Below the pieces are notes generated by a model. That model saw only the letters and a program-made list of their open reading frames with translations, was not told where the DNA came from and searched no databases. Positions 1-9,921 of a stretch of DNA of 64,000 bases are shown here, one piece after another. Position numbers and translations under genes: made by a program. The stretch is from Burkholderia sp. H160 (GTDB lineage: Bacteria; Pseudomonadota; Gammaproteobacteria; Burkholderiales; Burkholderiaceae): positions 39,633 through 103,632 of the forward strand of contig ABYL01000011.1 of the NCBI GenBank assembly GCA_000173575.1, read 5' to 3'. Numbering within the stretch: the first letter of the stretch is position 1; each line of letters opens with the position of its first letter.

Positions 1-1082
1 AGCATCACTACGTCGAACGCGAGGGGCGGCTGTCGCGCGTGGCATTCTCGGATCTGATCGCGCTCGCGTGGATGGTGCCGGGACCCGTCGGCTGCAACGT
101 CGCCGTGCAGCTCGGGCACGCTTTGCGCGGACGTGCCGGCGCGTGGGTCGCCGGGATAGCGAGCGTGCTGCCCTTCTTCGCGTTGATGACGCTGTTCGCC
201 ATCTTCTACCGCACGCCCATCGTGCAGACGATCGCGTCGCAAACGCTGCTGCATCACTTCAGCGTCGTGCTCGCGACGCTGATCGCGGTCACCTGGTACA
301 AGCAGACGCGCGCGCTCGTGCGCGGCAAGCTCGAATGGACGGCGGCGGTGCTCGGCAGCATCGCGCTCTTCTATGCGCACAGCGCCGCGGCCTATGTGGT
401 GATGCTCGGCACGGCCTTCGGCAGCGGCTGGTTGGCAAGCCCGGAGCACGACTCGCGTCTCGTAGTGTCGCTGGAGCGCGGCGACTATCGGCTACTGGCC
501 GGGCTCAGCGCGCTACTCGTGGTGTTCGCGTTGCCGCTGCCGCATCGCTATGAACTCGCGCTGCTGTGGCCGCGCCTCGCGGGCGCCGGCATGACGCTGT
601 TCGGCGGCGGCTTCTCGGCGTTGCCGGTGCTAAAGACACTGTTTGTCACGCCGGCGATCGGCGTATCGGATAACGACTTCACGCTCGCGTTTTCGCTGTC
701 GCCGTTATCACCGGGACCGTTGCTGAACGTGGTGCCGTTCTTCGGATATCTCGTCGATGGCTGGCCGGGCGCGCTGATCGCGACGCTGGCACTGTTCGTG
801 CCGTCGGGCTGCCTCGTCGTGCTCGCGCAGCGGCATCTGCATCAGTTGAAGGCGAACCCGCGCTTCGAGCACGGCATGAGGATACTGCGCGCGGTCACGA
901 CCGCGTTTCTCGCGGTCGCGGTACTGCGCATTGCCGCGCATGTACCGCTGGAGCCGATCTATCTGCTGACCGCGACGTTCTCCGCGATGTGCTTCGCGAA
1001 GCTGAAGGTGCCGGTGTATGCCGTGTATGGAACGGTGGCGGTGGCGTGCGGTTTGTGGCTCGCGTACGGCGCCACGACGTGA
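1..1082 (+). CDS. chrA: Chromate transporter ChrA, 5' truncated by window edge
   Basis: Inner-membrane CHR-family protein, predicted to export chromate. The reading frame is open from base 3 (HHYVEREGRLSRVAFSDL...), so the true start lies upstream; the GTG at 39 is internal. Both halves of the duplicated CHR fold are visible: the N-terminal half carries PGPVGCNVAV and the C-terminal half carries a GGG motif (TLFGGGFSALPVL) followed by LSPGPLLNV. About ten hydrophobic segments are present. Only the first part of the N-terminal half is missing. No chromate regulator (chrB) is visible in the window, so the real substrate may be a related oxyanion. Family assignment is firm; substrate is by family. 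Confidence 0.88.
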   Translation, partial: HHYVEREGRLSRVAFSDLIALAWMVPGPVGCNVAVQLGHALRGRAGAWVAGIASVLPFFALMTLFAIFYRTPIVQTIASQTLLHHFSVVLATLIAVTWYKQTRALVRGKLEWTAAVLGSIALFYAHSAAAYVVMLGTAFGSGWLASPEHDSRLVVSLERGDYRLLAGLSALLVVFALPLPHRYELALLWPRLAGAGMTLFGGGFSALPVLKTLFVTPAIGVSDNDFTLAFSLSPLSPGPLLNVVPFFGYLVDGWPGALIATLALFVPSGCLVVLAQRHLHQLKANPRFEHGMRILRAVTTAFLAVAVLRIAAHVPLEPIYLLTATFSAMCFAKLKVPVYAVYGTVAVACGLWLAYGATT

Positions 1083-1130
1083 CGCGCCACGGGCCGCGCT
1101 ACGCCTGCCGCGCCCTCGGCGAACTGGCGA

Positions 1131-1589
1131 TCAGAACCCGCGCGACAGCACCGCGACGCCGATCGTCACGACGCCCAGCACGAGATTGATCAGCACGAGA
1201 CGGCGGACCGTACCGACCGCCTGCGCGCCATCGGGCCACTTCTGTGCCTGCACCGCGCGGCGAATGCGTGGATACACCGCGAAGCGGATATGCCCGAAGA
1301 TCAGCATCATCACGATGCCGAGGCCGGCCATCGCATGCAGCGGCCAGAGCGCGTGAGCGCCGCCGAATTGTGTCAGCAGGAAGCCCCCGCTGATCAGGAT
1401 CACGAGTACCGACACTCCGACCCAGTTGAAGAAGCGGCCGAACACCGACTCCCAGAGCGGCAGGCGCAGTTGCGGCGACAGGTCGCCGAGCGCAGGGCGC
1501 AGGCAGAAATGCGCGAAGACCATACCGCCGACCCACACCGCCACCCCAAGCAGATGCAGAAAAAGCGCGATTTCGATAGCCTTGTTCAT
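1131..1589 (-). CDS. CopD-like four-helix membrane protein
   Basis: A 152-residue integral membrane protein with four hydrophobic helices. The N-terminal segment has the conserved look of the CopD/DUF2269-type family (LHLLGVAVWVGGMVFAHFCLRP, with His and Trp near the membrane face). Such proteins are often called copper-resistance D domain proteins, but many have no proven metal role. It is convergent with the chromate transporter and is transcribed in the same direction as parC with about 225 bases between them. I see no metal-binding periplasmic partner (CopC), so function stays at family level. Confidence 0.7.
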   Translation of the reverse strand: MNKAIEIALFLHLLGVAVWVGGMVFAHFCLRPALGDLSPQLRLPLWESVFGRFFNWVGVSVLVILISGGFLLTQFGGAHALWPLHAMAGLGIVMMLIFGHIRFAVYPRIRRAVQAQKWPDGAQAVGTVRRLVLINLVLGVVTIGVAVLSRGF

Positions 1590-1814
1590 CTATTTTTCCT
1601 CTCCCGACGACGCGACACCGTTTAGGACACTTGATCCCGCTCAGCAGCAACTGAGCGCGTTCGACCATGCGTGATGCAGGCAGTTCCGGGTATCGACGGC
1701 TATTGCGTCGTATCTTGTTATTGTGATCGTGGCATTTCTATCTGGCCGCGAGCGCCCCGCATGCTAGCAGGCGCCCGTGGTTTTACCGCGTCAAACTTTG
1801 TTAAATCGACTCCA

Positions 1815-4136
1815 TTAAGCCGGCAGCACCGGTCGCATGCCGTCGAGTTTCATCTTGCTGTCGGGCACGCGTCCCTTACGCGCGCGTTTGCCGACATGCG
1901 CCGCAAGCTCGGCACCGGCAAGCTTCTCCTCGTCGACGCGCCCACCACGGCGCGTGCCGATCAGCATCACGCCGGCCTTGTTGATCGCGAGCGCCTGCAC
2001 GAGCGTTTCGTTGTCGTCGAGCCCCATCAGGGTGACGCCGCGCCCGCCGCCCGACAACGTCTTCATCTCGTCGAGGCCGAACACGAGCAGACGCCCGCCC
2101 GACGACAGACACGCGACCTGCTCCGCATCCGGCAGCATCGGCATCGGCGCGAGCGGCGCGGCACCAGCGTCGATCGTCATGAACGACTTGCCGGCCTTCA
2201 CGCGGCTCACCATGTCGCCGACCTTCGCGATAAAGCCGAAACCGTTGCTCGACGCGAGCAGCAGCGCCTGCTCGGCCGACGCCGCGTAGTAATGCATCAG
2301 ATGGCTACCCGATTCGAGCTCGATCAGCGACGTGACCGGCACGCCATCGCCGCGCCCGCCCGGCAGTTGAGCCACCGCGACCGAATAGACACGTCCGTTG
2401 CTGCCCCACGCGATCAGCGTGTCGGGCGTGCGGCACTGGAACGCCGCGTAGAGGCCATCGCCGGCCTTGAAGGTGAAGCCCGCTGCATCGAGCCCGTGGC
2501 CCTTCAGCGCGCGCACCCAGCCCTTCTGCGACACCACGACAGTGACCGGCTCATCGACCACGCGCGCTTCGAACGTCGCGCGCTTTTCCTGCTGGATCAG
2601 CGTGCGGCGCTCGTCGCCGTACTGCTTTGCGTCGGCTTCGATTTCTTTGATCAGCTGGCGCTTCATCGCCGATTCGCTGCCGAGAAGCTCTTCGAGCTTG
2701 GCCTTCTCTTCGCGCAGCTCGGCCAGCTCCTTCTCGATCTTGATCTTCTCGAGGCGCGCCAACTGACGCAGCCGGATTTCGAGGATGTCTTCGGCCTGGC
2801 GGTCGGTGAGGCCGAACGCGGCCATCAGCGCGACCTTCGGCTCGTCCGATTCGCGGATGATGCGGATGACTTCGTCGATATTCAGGAAGACGATCATCCG
2901 GCCTTCGAGAATATGGATCCGGTCGTCGACCTTCGACAGACGATGCCGGGTACGGCGCGTCACCGTCGTGAAACGGAACGCGATCCACTCGTGCAGGATT
3001 TCGCTCAAGCCTTTCTGACGCGGCCGGCCATCGCCGCCGACCATCACCATGTTCAGCGGCGCGTTCGATTCGAGGCTCGTATGCGCGAGCAGCGTGTTGA
3101 CGAACTCGGTCTGATCGATGCGGCTCGACTTCGGCTCGAACACGAGACGCACCGGCGCGTCCTTGCCCGATTCATCGCGCACCGCGTCGACGAGGCCGAG
3201 CAGCGTCTGCTTGGTCTGCAACTGCTCGGGCGTCAGCGCCTTCTTGCCGAGCTTGATCTTCGGGTTGATCTGTTCTTCGATTTCTTCGAGCACCTTCTGC
3301 GCGGCCGTGTTCGGCGGCAGTTCGGTGATCACGAGTTGCCACTGCCCGCGCGCGAGGTCTTCGATCTTCCAGCGCGCACGCACCTTCAGGCTGCCGCGGC
3401 CGGTCTCGTACGCGGCAGCGATTTCCGCCTCGCTCGAAATGATCTGGCCACCGCCCGGGAAGTCCGGCCCCGGCACATGCTGCATCAACTCCGCGTGCGA
3501 CAGCTTTGGATGGCGGATCAGCGCGACCGCCGCGCCCGCGACCTCACGCAGGTTGTGCGACGGAATTTCCGTCGCGAGACCCACGGCGATACCGGATGCG
3601 CCGTTGAGCAGCACGAACGGCAGACGCGCCGGCAATACCTTCGGCTCTTCGAACGAGCCGTCGTAGTTCGGCATGAAGTCGACCGTGCCCTGGTCGATTT
3701 CGCCGAGCAGAAGCTTCGCGATCGGCGTCAGACGCGCTTCGGTGTAACGCATCGCCGCCGCGCCGTCGCCATCGCGCGAGCCGAAGTTGCCCTGGCCGTC
3801 GATCAGCGGATAGCGCATCGAGAAGTCCTGCGCGAGACGCACGAGTGCGTCGTACGCGGACTGGTCACCATGCGGGTGATACTTACCGAGCACGTCGCCG
3901 ACCACGCGCGCCGACTTGACCGGCTTCGCGTTGTCGCCGAGGCCCATCTCGTTCATCGCGAACAGGATGCGGCGCTGCACCGGCTTCTGGCCGTCGCAAA
4001 CATCTGGCAGCGCGCGGCCCTTGACCACGCTGACCGCATACTCGAGGTACGCGCGTTCCGCGTAGTTGCCGAGCGTCAGCACGTCGCTATCCGACGGCGG
4101 CTCGTTGAAAAGGTCGAGAGTGTTATCGTCGTCCAT
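1815..4136 (-). CDS. parC: DNA topoisomerase IV subunit A
   Basis: Cuts and rejoins DNA in the ParC2ParE2 enzyme that decatenates daughter chromosomes. The protein is 773 residues, normal for ParC. The breakage-reunion domain has the quinolone-resistance region around residues 85–95 ([13 protein letters not shown]) and the active-site tyrosine near residue 131 ([10 protein letters not shown]). The C-terminal beta-pinwheel follows. At the position of E. coli Ser80 this protein has Gln, and at Glu84 it has Asp; from memory this is common in Burkholderia ParC, not an acquired mutation. It lies 60 bases downstream of parE and is probably cotranscribed with it. Confidence 0.97.
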   Translation of the reverse strand: MDDDNTLDLFNEPPSDSDVLTLGNYAERAYLEYAVSVVKGRALPDVCDGQKPVQRRILFAMNEMGLGDNAKPVKSARVVGDVLGKYHPHGDQSAYDALVRLAQDFSMRYPLIDGQGNFGSRDGDGAAAMRYTEARLTPIAKLLLGEIDQGTVDFMPNYDGSFEEPKVLPARLPFVLLNGASGIAVGLATEIPSHNLREVAGAAVALIRHPKLSHAELMQHVPGPDFPGGGQIISSEAEIAAAYETGRGSLKVRARWKIEDLARGQWQLVITELPPNTAAQKVLEEIEEQINPKIKLGKKALTPEQLQTKQTLLGLVDAVRDESGKDAPVRLVFEPKSSRIDQTEFVNTLLAHTSLESNAPLNMVMVGGDGRPRQKGLSEILHEWIAFRFTTVTRRTRHRLSKVDDRIHILEGRMIVFLNIDEVIRIIRESDEPKVALMAAFGLTDRQAEDILEIRLRQLARLEKIKIEKELAELREEKAKLEELLGSESAMKRQLIKEIEADAKQYGDERRTLIQQEKRATFEARVVDEPVTVVVSQKGWVRALKGHGLDAAGFTFKAGDGLYAAFQCRTPDTLIAWGSNGRVYSVAVAQLPGGRGDGVPVTSLIELESGSHLMHYYAASAEQALLLASSNGFGFIAKVGDMVSRVKAGKSFMTIDAGAAPLAPMPMLPDAEQVACLSSGGRLLVFGLDEMKTLSGGGRGVTLMGLDDNETLVQALAINKAGVMLIGTRRGGRVDEEKLAGAELAAHVGKRARKGRVPDSKMKLDGMRPVLPA

Positions 4137-4196
4137 CTAGATTCCGTGTCCGTGTTTGGCTTGAAGTGTCGTATGCCGCATTGAGGCGCAACGCGC

Positions 4197-6182
4197 TCAG
4201 ATGTCCGCTTCCACTTCGTTGCCCTTCTCTTCGAGCCAGCTGCGGCGCGACGCCGCTTCGCCTTTGCCCATCAGCATCGTCATGCGCGCGACGGTCGCGT
4301 CGTAGTCGAGGTCGCCGAGCGCGACCGGTTGCAGGCGGCGCGTGTCGGGGTTCATCGTCGTGTCCCACAGCTGCTCGGCGCTCATTTCGCCGAGCCCCTT
4401 GAAGCGGCTGATCGACCACTGGTTATCGCGCACACCGTCCTTGCGCAGCTTGTCGAGAATCGCCTCGAGCTCGCCTTCGTCGAGCGCGTAGAGCTTCTGC
4501 GCGGGTTTCTTGCCGCGCGCGGGCGCATCGACGCGAAACAGCGGCGGCCGCGCGACGCACACATGGCCGCGCTCGATCAGCTGCGGGAAATGCTTGAAGA
4601 ACAGCGTGAGCAGCAGCACCTGGATGTGCGAGCCGTCGACGTCCGCATCCGACAGAATGCAGATCTTGCCGTAGCGCAGATTCGACAGATCGATCTTGTC
4701 GTCCGGATTGTGCGGATCGACGCCGATCGCCACCGAAATGTCGTGCACCTCGTTGTTCGCGAACAGGCGATCGCGCTCGGTTTCCCACGTGTTCAGCACC
4801 TTGCCGCGCAGCGGCAGAATGGCCTGGTACTCCTTGTCACGGCCCATCTTCGCGGAGCCGCCCGCCGAATCGCCCTCGACGAGGAACAGCTCGTTGCGTC
4901 CGATTTCCGTCGATTCGCAATCGGTCAGCTTGCCGGGCAGGACCGCTACGCCCGAGCTCTTGCGCTTCTCGACCTTCTGCCCGGCGCGCGTGCGTGCCTG
5001 CGCCTGCTTGATCACGAGATCGGCGAGCTTCTTGCCATGCTCGACATGCTGGTTCAGCCACAATTCGAGCGCCGGCCGCGCGAATGACGACACGAGCTTG
5101 ACCGCATCGCGGCTATTCAGACGCTCCTTGATCTGCCCTTGAAACTGCGGGTCCAGAACCTTTGCCGACAGCACGAACGACACGCGCGCGAACACGTCTT
5201 CGGCGAGCAGCTTCACGCCCTTCGGCTGAAGGTTGTGCAACTCGACGAAGCTCTTGACCGCCTGGTAAAGACCGTCGCGCAAACCCGACTCATGTGTGCC
5301 GCCCGCGGGCGTCGGAATCAGGTTCACGTAGGACTCGCGCATCAGCGGACCTTCTTCGCTCCACGCGACGACCCATGCCGCGCCCTCGCCCTCGGCGAAC
5401 GTCTCTTCGCTCGAACGCGAGCTTTCCGCATAGCGCTCGCCTTCGAACAGCGGAATCAGCAGGTCGCTGCCGTTCATGCCTTCGAGCAGATAGCCGCGCA
5501 GGCCGTCCTCGTATTTCCAGCTTTGCTGCTCGCCGGTTTTTTCGTTGACGAGCGTGACTTCGACGCCCGGCAACAACACCGCTTTCGAGCGCAACAGACG
5601 CTGCAACTCACCGAGCGGCAGGTTCGGCGAATCGAAGTACTTCGGATCGGCCCACGCGGTCACGCGCGTGCCGGATTTCTTCTCGCCCTTCGCGGCGGCG
5701 CGCACTTCGAGTGGCTTCTTGACGTCACCGTGCGCGAAGCTCAAATCGGCCACCTTGCCGTCGCGCCACACGGTGACGTCGAGTCGCGTGGACAGCGCAT
5801 TCGTCACCGACACGCCGACGCCGTGCAGGCCGCCCGAGAACGTATAGGCGCCGCCGGCGGCCTTGTCGAACTTGCCGCCCGCATGCAGGCGCGTGAAAAC
5901 GATTTCGACGACCGGTACGCCCTCGTCGGGGTGCAGGCCGAATGGAATGCCGCGGCCGTCGTCCTCGACCGAGACCGAATGGTCCGCGTGCAGCGTGACC
6001 GTGATTTGCCGGCCGAAGCCGCCGAGGGCTTCGTCCGATGCGTTGTCGATGACTTCCTGAATGATGTGCAGCGGATTCTCGGTGCGGGTGTACATGCCGG
6101 GTCGTTGCTTGACCGGCTCCAGACCCTTCAACACCTTGATCGACGCTTCGCTATACGCGGCGTTTGGCTTTTTCGTAGACAT
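4197..6182 (-). CDS. parE: DNA topoisomerase IV subunit B
   Basis: ATPase subunit of topoisomerase IV, 661 residues. GHKL ATP-binding motifs are clear: EVIDNASDEAL with the Mg-binding Asn, DDGRGIP, and the GGLHGVGVSVTNAL lid. The TOPRIM region has LVEGDSAGGSAK and SDADVDGSHI. I start at the ATG giving MSTKKPNAAYSEAS; the longer frame to 6206 adds eight residues (MNRRTESI) that do not fit the family N-terminus. It is followed on the same strand by parC and preceded by an intergenic stretch that should hold the promoter. Confidence 0.97.
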   Translation of the reverse strand: MSTKKPNAAYSEASIKVLKGLEPVKQRPGMYTRTENPLHIIQEVIDNASDEALGGFGRQITVTLHADHSVSVEDDGRGIPFGLHPDEGVPVVEIVFTRLHAGGKFDKAAGGAYTFSGGLHGVGVSVTNALSTRLDVTVWRDGKVADLSFAHGDVKKPLEVRAAAKGEKKSGTRVTAWADPKYFDSPNLPLGELQRLLRSKAVLLPGVEVTLVNEKTGEQQSWKYEDGLRGYLLEGMNGSDLLIPLFEGERYAESSRSSEETFAEGEGAAWVVAWSEEGPLMRESYVNLIPTPAGGTHESGLRDGLYQAVKSFVELHNLQPKGVKLLAEDVFARVSFVLSAKVLDPQFQGQIKERLNSRDAVKLVSSFARPALELWLNQHVEHGKKLADLVIKQAQARTRAGQKVEKRKSSGVAVLPGKLTDCESTEIGRNELFLVEGDSAGGSAKMGRDKEYQAILPLRGKVLNTWETERDRLFANNEVHDISVAIGVDPHNPDDKIDLSNLRYGKICILSDADVDGSHIQVLLLTLFFKHFPQLIERGHVCVARPPLFRVDAPARGKKPAQKLYALDEGELEAILDKLRKDGVRDNQWSISRFKGLGEMSAEQLWDTTMNPDTRRLQPVALGDLDYDATVARMTMLMGKGEAASRRSWLEEKGNEVEADI

Positions 6183-6549
6183 GATTGACTCGGTGCGTCG
6201 GTTCATCGTTGTTCACAGGTCCTGTGGACAGGTCCGTGGACAATGCGTTGAGTTTTCAAAAAAAGCGAAACGAAACAACAGGGTTAGGCGGGGTGCCCGC
6301 GATGCGGGCAAGCTGTTTTGTTGCGCGGCTTCCGCTGGCGCGCCGGAAAGCCGGACGTGGACGTGGAGCCCGCCGGGGAAGCCTGTTCGCGGGGTATTGT
6401 ACTGATTTCAATCACGGCGGCAATTGACGTCGTGCTGAATTGGCCGACTGGATAAGGCGCGGCGCGCGCTGGGAGACACGCGCCGGAGGGGGATTGAAGG
6501 CTCGAGGTCATGCGTGGAGCGCACTGCGGGGCGCTCGCACCGCTTAGTT
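6183..6549. other. Intergenic region upstream of parE
   Basis: Contains no convincing gene. It should carry the parE promoter on the minus strand. At 6223–6241 there is an imperfect tandem repeat (aggtcctgtggac then aggtccgtggac) that includes sequences near the DnaA-box pattern. The part next to uup (6455–6485) is a GC-rich inverted repeat, GGCGCG and CGCGCC, without a T-run. Confidence 0.4.
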
Positions 6550-8484
6550 TTACTTGACGCGGTTTTCCAGCTCGTCCCAACGCTCGAGCGCGATCATCAG
6601 TTCCTCGTCGATCTCGGCATAGCGCTCGGTTAGACGCGTGCCCTCGCGCGCATCCTTCGCGAACACCGAGCCGTCTTCGAGCTGCGCGCCGATCGACTTC
6701 TGTTCGGCTTCGAGGTCGGCAATCATTTTCGGCAGCGCCTCCAGTTCGCGCTGCTCCTTGAACGACAGCTTCACGGTGCGCTGGGCATTGCGGCCTCCGG
6801 CGCTTTCCTTCGGCGCCGCTTCTTTCGGCGCTTCCTTGCTCGCCTCTTTCTGCGCTTCGAGCGCGAGTTGCTCCGAGCGATCGCGTTGCGTCTGCCAGTC
6901 CGTGAAGCCGCCGACGTATTCGCGCCACTTGCCCCCACCCTCCGATGCGATCACCGACGTCACCACGTTATCGAGAAACGCGCGGTCGTGGCTGACGAGC
7001 AGCACCGTGCCGTCGTAGTCGATCAGCAGTTCTTCGAGCAGTTCGAGCGTCGGAATGTCGAGGTCGTTGGTCGGTTCGTCGAGCACCAGCACGTTGGCCG
7101 GCCGCGCGAACAGACGCGCGAGCAGCAGCCGGTTGCGCTCGCCGCCCGACAGCGACTTGACCGGCGAACGCGCGCGCTCCGGCGCGAACAGGAAGTCGCC
7201 GAGATAGCTCATCACGTGCTTCTTCTGGCCGTTGATTTCGACCCACTCGCTGCCGGGGCTGATCGTGTCGGCAAGGCTCTTTTCCAGATCGAGCGCCGCG
7301 CGCATCTGATCAAAATACGCGACCTGCAGATTCGTGCCGACGCGCACGTTGCCCTCGTCCGGCGCGAGTTCGCCAAGGATCAGTTTCAGCAGCGTGGTCT
7401 TGCCCGCGCCGTTCGGACCGACGAAGCCGATCTTGTCGCCGCGCATCACCGTGGCCGTGAAGCAGTCCACCACCGTGCGCTCGCCGTAGCGCTTCGTCAC
7501 GTCCGTCAGTTCCGCGACGATCTTGCCGGACTTCTCGCCCTGACCGACGTCGAGCTTCACGTTGCCCTGCACGTTGCGGCGCTCGGCACGCTCGTTGCGC
7601 ATCTGCACGAGGCGCGCGATGCGGCCGACGCTGCGCGTACGACGTGCTTCGACGCCCTTGCGGATCCACACTTCTTCCTGGGCCAGCAGCTTGTCGAACT
7701 TCTCGTTTTCGATGCGCTCGACTTCGAGCTGCTGGGCCTTGCGCGTCTGGTACGCGGAGAAATTGCCCGGATATGACAGCAGCCGCCCACGATCGAGCTC
7801 GACGATGCGCGTCGCGACGCGGTCGAGAAAGGCACGATCGTGCGTGATGAACAGCAGACCCGCGCGCAGCGACACCAGCAGATCTTCGAGCCAGCGGATG
7901 CCATCGAAGTCGAGATGGTTGGTCGGCTCATCGAGCAGCAGCACGTCGGGCTGCACGACCAGCGCACGCGCGAGCGCGGCGCGCTTCTGCATACCGCCCG
8001 ACAGCGAGCCGACGCGCGCCTCGCCGTTCAGGCCGATCTGCTGCAGCGTGGTCGCGACGCGGGTGCTCCAGTTCCATGCATCCGCTGCGTCCAGCGACGA
8101 TTGCAGCGTGTTCATGCGCGCGAGCAGCGCGTCGTGCTCCGCGCCCTCGGGCGTGTCGGCGAGCTGATGCGCGACCGCGTCGTATTCGTCGAGCAGCGCG
8201 CGCGCCTCGGTGAGACCGGCGGCGACCGCGTCGAACACGGTGTCGTCGGGATTGAACTCGGGTTCCTGCGGCACGTAGACCGTGCTCAGATGCTGTTGAC
8301 GCGAGACGAGGCCGTCGTCGGGCTTGGCGAGATCGGCGACGATCTTCAGCAGCGACGACTTGCCCGCGCCGTTGCGCCCGATCAGCCCGACGCGCTCGCC
8401 CGCTTCGAGCGAGAAATCCGCGTGGTCGAGCAGCGCGACGTGACCGAATGCCAGCTGGGCTCCGGTAATGGTGTAAAGCGACAT
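6550..8484 (-). CDS. uup: ABC-F family ATPase Uup
   Basis: Soluble duplicated ABC ATPase of 644 residues with no membrane segment. The first domain has Walker A GRNGAGKSSLLK, signature LSGGMQKRAALARAL and Walker B VLLLDEPTNHLD. The second has GPNGAGKTTLLK, LSGGERNRLLLARL and VLVLDEPTNDLD. The C-terminus is a charged coiled coil (KEQRELEALPKMIADLE...), the feature that marks Uup among ABC-F proteins. Uup acts on branched DNA and on ribosome-linked functions; suppression of transposon excision is its classic phenotype. I start at MSLYTITGAQLAFG; the frame is open further upstream but that part is not conserved-looking and runs into the DUF4399 gene. Confidence 0.93.
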   Translation of the reverse strand: MSLYTITGAQLAFGHVALLDHADFSLEAGERVGLIGRNGAGKSSLLKIVADLAKPDDGLVSRQQHLSTVYVPQEPEFNPDDTVFDAVAAGLTEARALLDEYDAVAHQLADTPEGAEHDALLARMNTLQSSLDAADAWNWSTRVATTLQQIGLNGEARVGSLSGGMQKRAALARALVVQPDVLLLDEPTNHLDFDGIRWLEDLLVSLRAGLLFITHDRAFLDRVATRIVELDRGRLLSYPGNFSAYQTRKAQQLEVERIENEKFDKLLAQEEVWIRKGVEARRTRSVGRIARLVQMRNERAERRNVQGNVKLDVGQGEKSGKIVAELTDVTKRYGERTVVDCFTATVMRGDKIGFVGPNGAGKTTLLKLILGELAPDEGNVRVGTNLQVAYFDQMRAALDLEKSLADTISPGSEWVEINGQKKHVMSYLGDFLFAPERARSPVKSLSGGERNRLLLARLFARPANVLVLDEPTNDLDIPTLELLEELLIDYDGTVLLVSHDRAFLDNVVTSVIASEGGGKWREYVGGFTDWQTQRDRSEQLALEAQKEASKEAPKEAAPKESAGGRNAQRTVKLSFKEQRELEALPKMIADLEAEQKSIGAQLEDGSVFAKDAREGTRLTERYAEIDEELMIALERWDELENRVK

Positions 8485-8561
8485 GGGAATGGAAGAAGAC
8501 AGCGATGGGCCGGAACCGCTCATTGTACCGGGCGCGGGGCCCGGCCCTTTCGAACCGCTGC

Positions 8562-8963
8562 TTACTTGACGTGCACCGTGATCGTCTTGCTCATCTCCGG
8601 CCCATACGAGCGATGCGCGCCGTCGCCGAATTGCAGGGTCAGCGTGTGGTCGCCCGGCGGCAGCGTCAGATCGGTTTCGGTCTGGCCTTTGCCGAAGTGG
8701 AGCGACTTGTCGGTCGCGGCGATGACCTCGCCCTTCGCCAGCGGCTTGCCGTCGACCAGCAGATGATGATGCCCGGTGCCCTCCGTCATCGTGCCGGCGG
8801 GCGCGATCTTCATGCCGTCGAGGCCGAATACAACATGCACCGGATTGGTGACGGTCGCACCGTCCGCCGGCTGCACGAAGGTCACGCCCGCCGCCTGCGC
8901 CACGCCCGACGCGGCGAGTAGCCCAGCCGCCGCGATGCCAACCAACCATCTGTCTTTAAACAT
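8562..8963 (-). CDS. Secreted DUF4399 protein
   Basis: A 133-residue exported protein. Residues 1–24 form a clear Sec signal peptide ending in GVAQA. The mature part matches the DUF4399 pattern: VTFVQPADGATVTNPVHVVFGL, a HHHLLVD motif and the closing LPPGDHTLTLQFGDGAHRSYGP. The His-rich centre could bind metal but that is unproven. The start is fixed by an excellent ribosome binding site (AAAGGAG six bases before the ATG). It lies upstream of uup on the same strand with 77 bases between them. The function of the family is unknown. Confidence 0.85.
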   Translation of the reverse strand: MFKDRWLVGIAAAGLLAASGVAQAAGVTFVQPADGATVTNPVHVVFGLDGMKIAPAGTMTEGTGHHHLLVDGKPLAKGEVIAATDKSLHFGKGQTETDLTLPPGDHTLTLQFGDGAHRSYGPEMSKTITVHVK

Positions 8964-9270
8964 CGTTTTCTCCTTTGGGAACGAAGACTGGCCACTCGAC
9001 GCCGCCAGCGCCCTCGCCTGAGACCGATCGTCGCAATACGTGCGAGGCGCGTGCCGCATCCATCTAATGAAATAGCTGCTGATCGAAGCATACACGCGGT
9101 GTGTGACGAGGTTCGTCGCGCGAGCACGGGCACGCCGCGGACGCGTTGCGGCGGCGCCGCATCGGTCGTGCGGGGTTGATTTGACAAATTCCTGTAATAT
9201 TGCGGGTCGCCGCGCAGCCCCAAAAAGGGGCGGAGCAAGCCGGCCATTGCATTGAACGAGAGAGTGTGTC
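8964..9270. promoter_or_regulatory. Divergent promoter region, DUF4399 gene / rubredoxin
   Basis: No gene seen. This region separates two diverging genes and should hold both promoters. The stretch 9176–9201 is AT-rich in GC-rich surroundings and includes TTGACA (9181–9186) and TGTAATATT (9193–9201). The spacing between them is too short for a standard sigma70 pair, so I cannot place the start of transcription. Confidence 0.4.
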
Positions 9271-9462
9271 GTGAGCGCAGTAATCGAAGTGACGGAATTC
9301 AAGAGCTGGGTCTGCCTGATTTGCGGCTGGATCTACAACGAGGAAGACGGCCTGCCGGAAGAAGGCATCGCGCCGGGAACGCGCTTCGCGGACATCCCGG
9401 AAGACTGGCGCTGCCCGCTCTGCGACGTGGGCAAGGCGGAGTTTGCGGTGGTGGAGTTTTAA
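9271..9462 (+). CDS. Rubredoxin
   Basis: Small iron electron carrier of 63 residues. The two iron-binding Cys pairs are present: CLICGW near residues 15–20 and CPLCDV near residues 48–53, with the family pattern GWIYNEEDGLPEEGIAPGT between them. The start is GTG, preceded by a GAGAG-type binding site about seven bases upstream; the seven-residue extension before the conserved FKSWVC is plausible for the family. No rubredoxin reductase or alkane hydroxylase is nearby, so its partner is unknown. A strong terminator follows at 9529–9565. Confidence 0.93.
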   Translation: MSAVIEVTEFKSWVCLICGWIYNEEDGLPEEGIAPGTRFADIPEDWRCPLCDVGKAEFAVVEF

Positions 9463-9528
9463 CGGTGAGGTGACCTGGGCGATAGGCGCGGTTGTGTGCG
9501 CTTCGTTGGATGGTCATGTTGGTTTGTG

Positions 9529-9565
9529 CGGCCCGGCAGGCGATGTCTGCGGGGCCGTTTGTTTT
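9529..9565 (+). terminator. Rho-independent terminator after rubredoxin
   Basis: CGGCCC pairs with GGGCCG and GCAG with CTGC across one G·G mismatch, loop of seven bases, followed by TTTGTTTT. It lies 66 bases after the rubredoxin stop. Confidence 0.85.
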
Positions 9566-9629
9566 GGGGGATTGGTAAGAGGTGCGCGCGGCCCCTGGTC
9601 TGGCTCTCCTTTTGCCCGCGCCGGTTTGA

Positions 9630-9635
9630 TATACT
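9630..9635 (+). promoter_or_regulatory. Candidate -10 element of the tRNA-Arg gene
   Basis: TATACT, 60 bases before the tRNA 5' end. I do not see a good -35 at the usual distance, so this is only a candidate. Confidence 0.35.
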
Positions 9636-9695
9636 CTGCGCTCGCTGGTCAGTCTGGACTCGATGAGTCCTCGCCGATCTGGCCGGCTCGGTCCT

Positions 9696-9770
9696 CTCCC
9701 TGTAGTTCAATGGATAGAACAAGTGCCTCCTAAGCGCTAGATACAGGTTCGATTCCTGTCAGGGGGACCA
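9696..9770 (+). tRNA. tRNA-Arg, anticodon CCU
   Basis: Folds as a complete cloverleaf of 75 bases including an encoded CCA. The acceptor stem is CTCCCTG with CAGGGGG (one T·G pair), the D stem GTTC/GAAC, the anticodon stem AGTGC/GCGCT around the loop CTCCTAA (anticodon CCT at 9729–9731), and the T stem ACAGG/CCTGT with loop TTCGATT. It reads AGG codons. It marks the boundary between core genes on the left and accessory sequence on the right, as expected for an island integration site. I found no second copy of its 3' end in the window. Confidence 0.96.
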
Positions 9771-9921
9771 AGTAGAGCCCTGGCGGCTCGCAGGTTTGCT
9801 CGTGTGTAAGTGCAGACCAAATGGCGCGCCCGCCATTTCTTGCTTTCAAAAAAGAGCGTCACTTCTTGCGTGTAAACGATGTTCATGACGCGCTTATGTT
9901 GCGGACACTTAATTACGAGGT

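Noticed and set aside
1671-4184. 837-codon plus-strand frame opposite parC
   Set aside because: It is antisense to parC, which has full family identity; high GC opens long shadow frames. Its residues are Arg/His-rich with no domain.
5139-6188. 349-codon plus-strand frame opposite parE, and similar long frames opposite uup (6868–7776, 7840–8766)
   Set aside because: Antisense shadows of strongly conserved genes; no binding sites or recognisable domains.
6223-6241. Possible DnaA boxes upstream of parE
   Set aside because: TGTGGACAG and CGTGGACAA differ from the TGTGGATAA consensus and no origin genes (dnaA, dnaN, gyrB) are near.
9751-9770. Second attachment site for a tRNA-integrated island
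   Set aside because: The tRNA 3' end sequence does not recur in the window; if an island exists its far end is outside.
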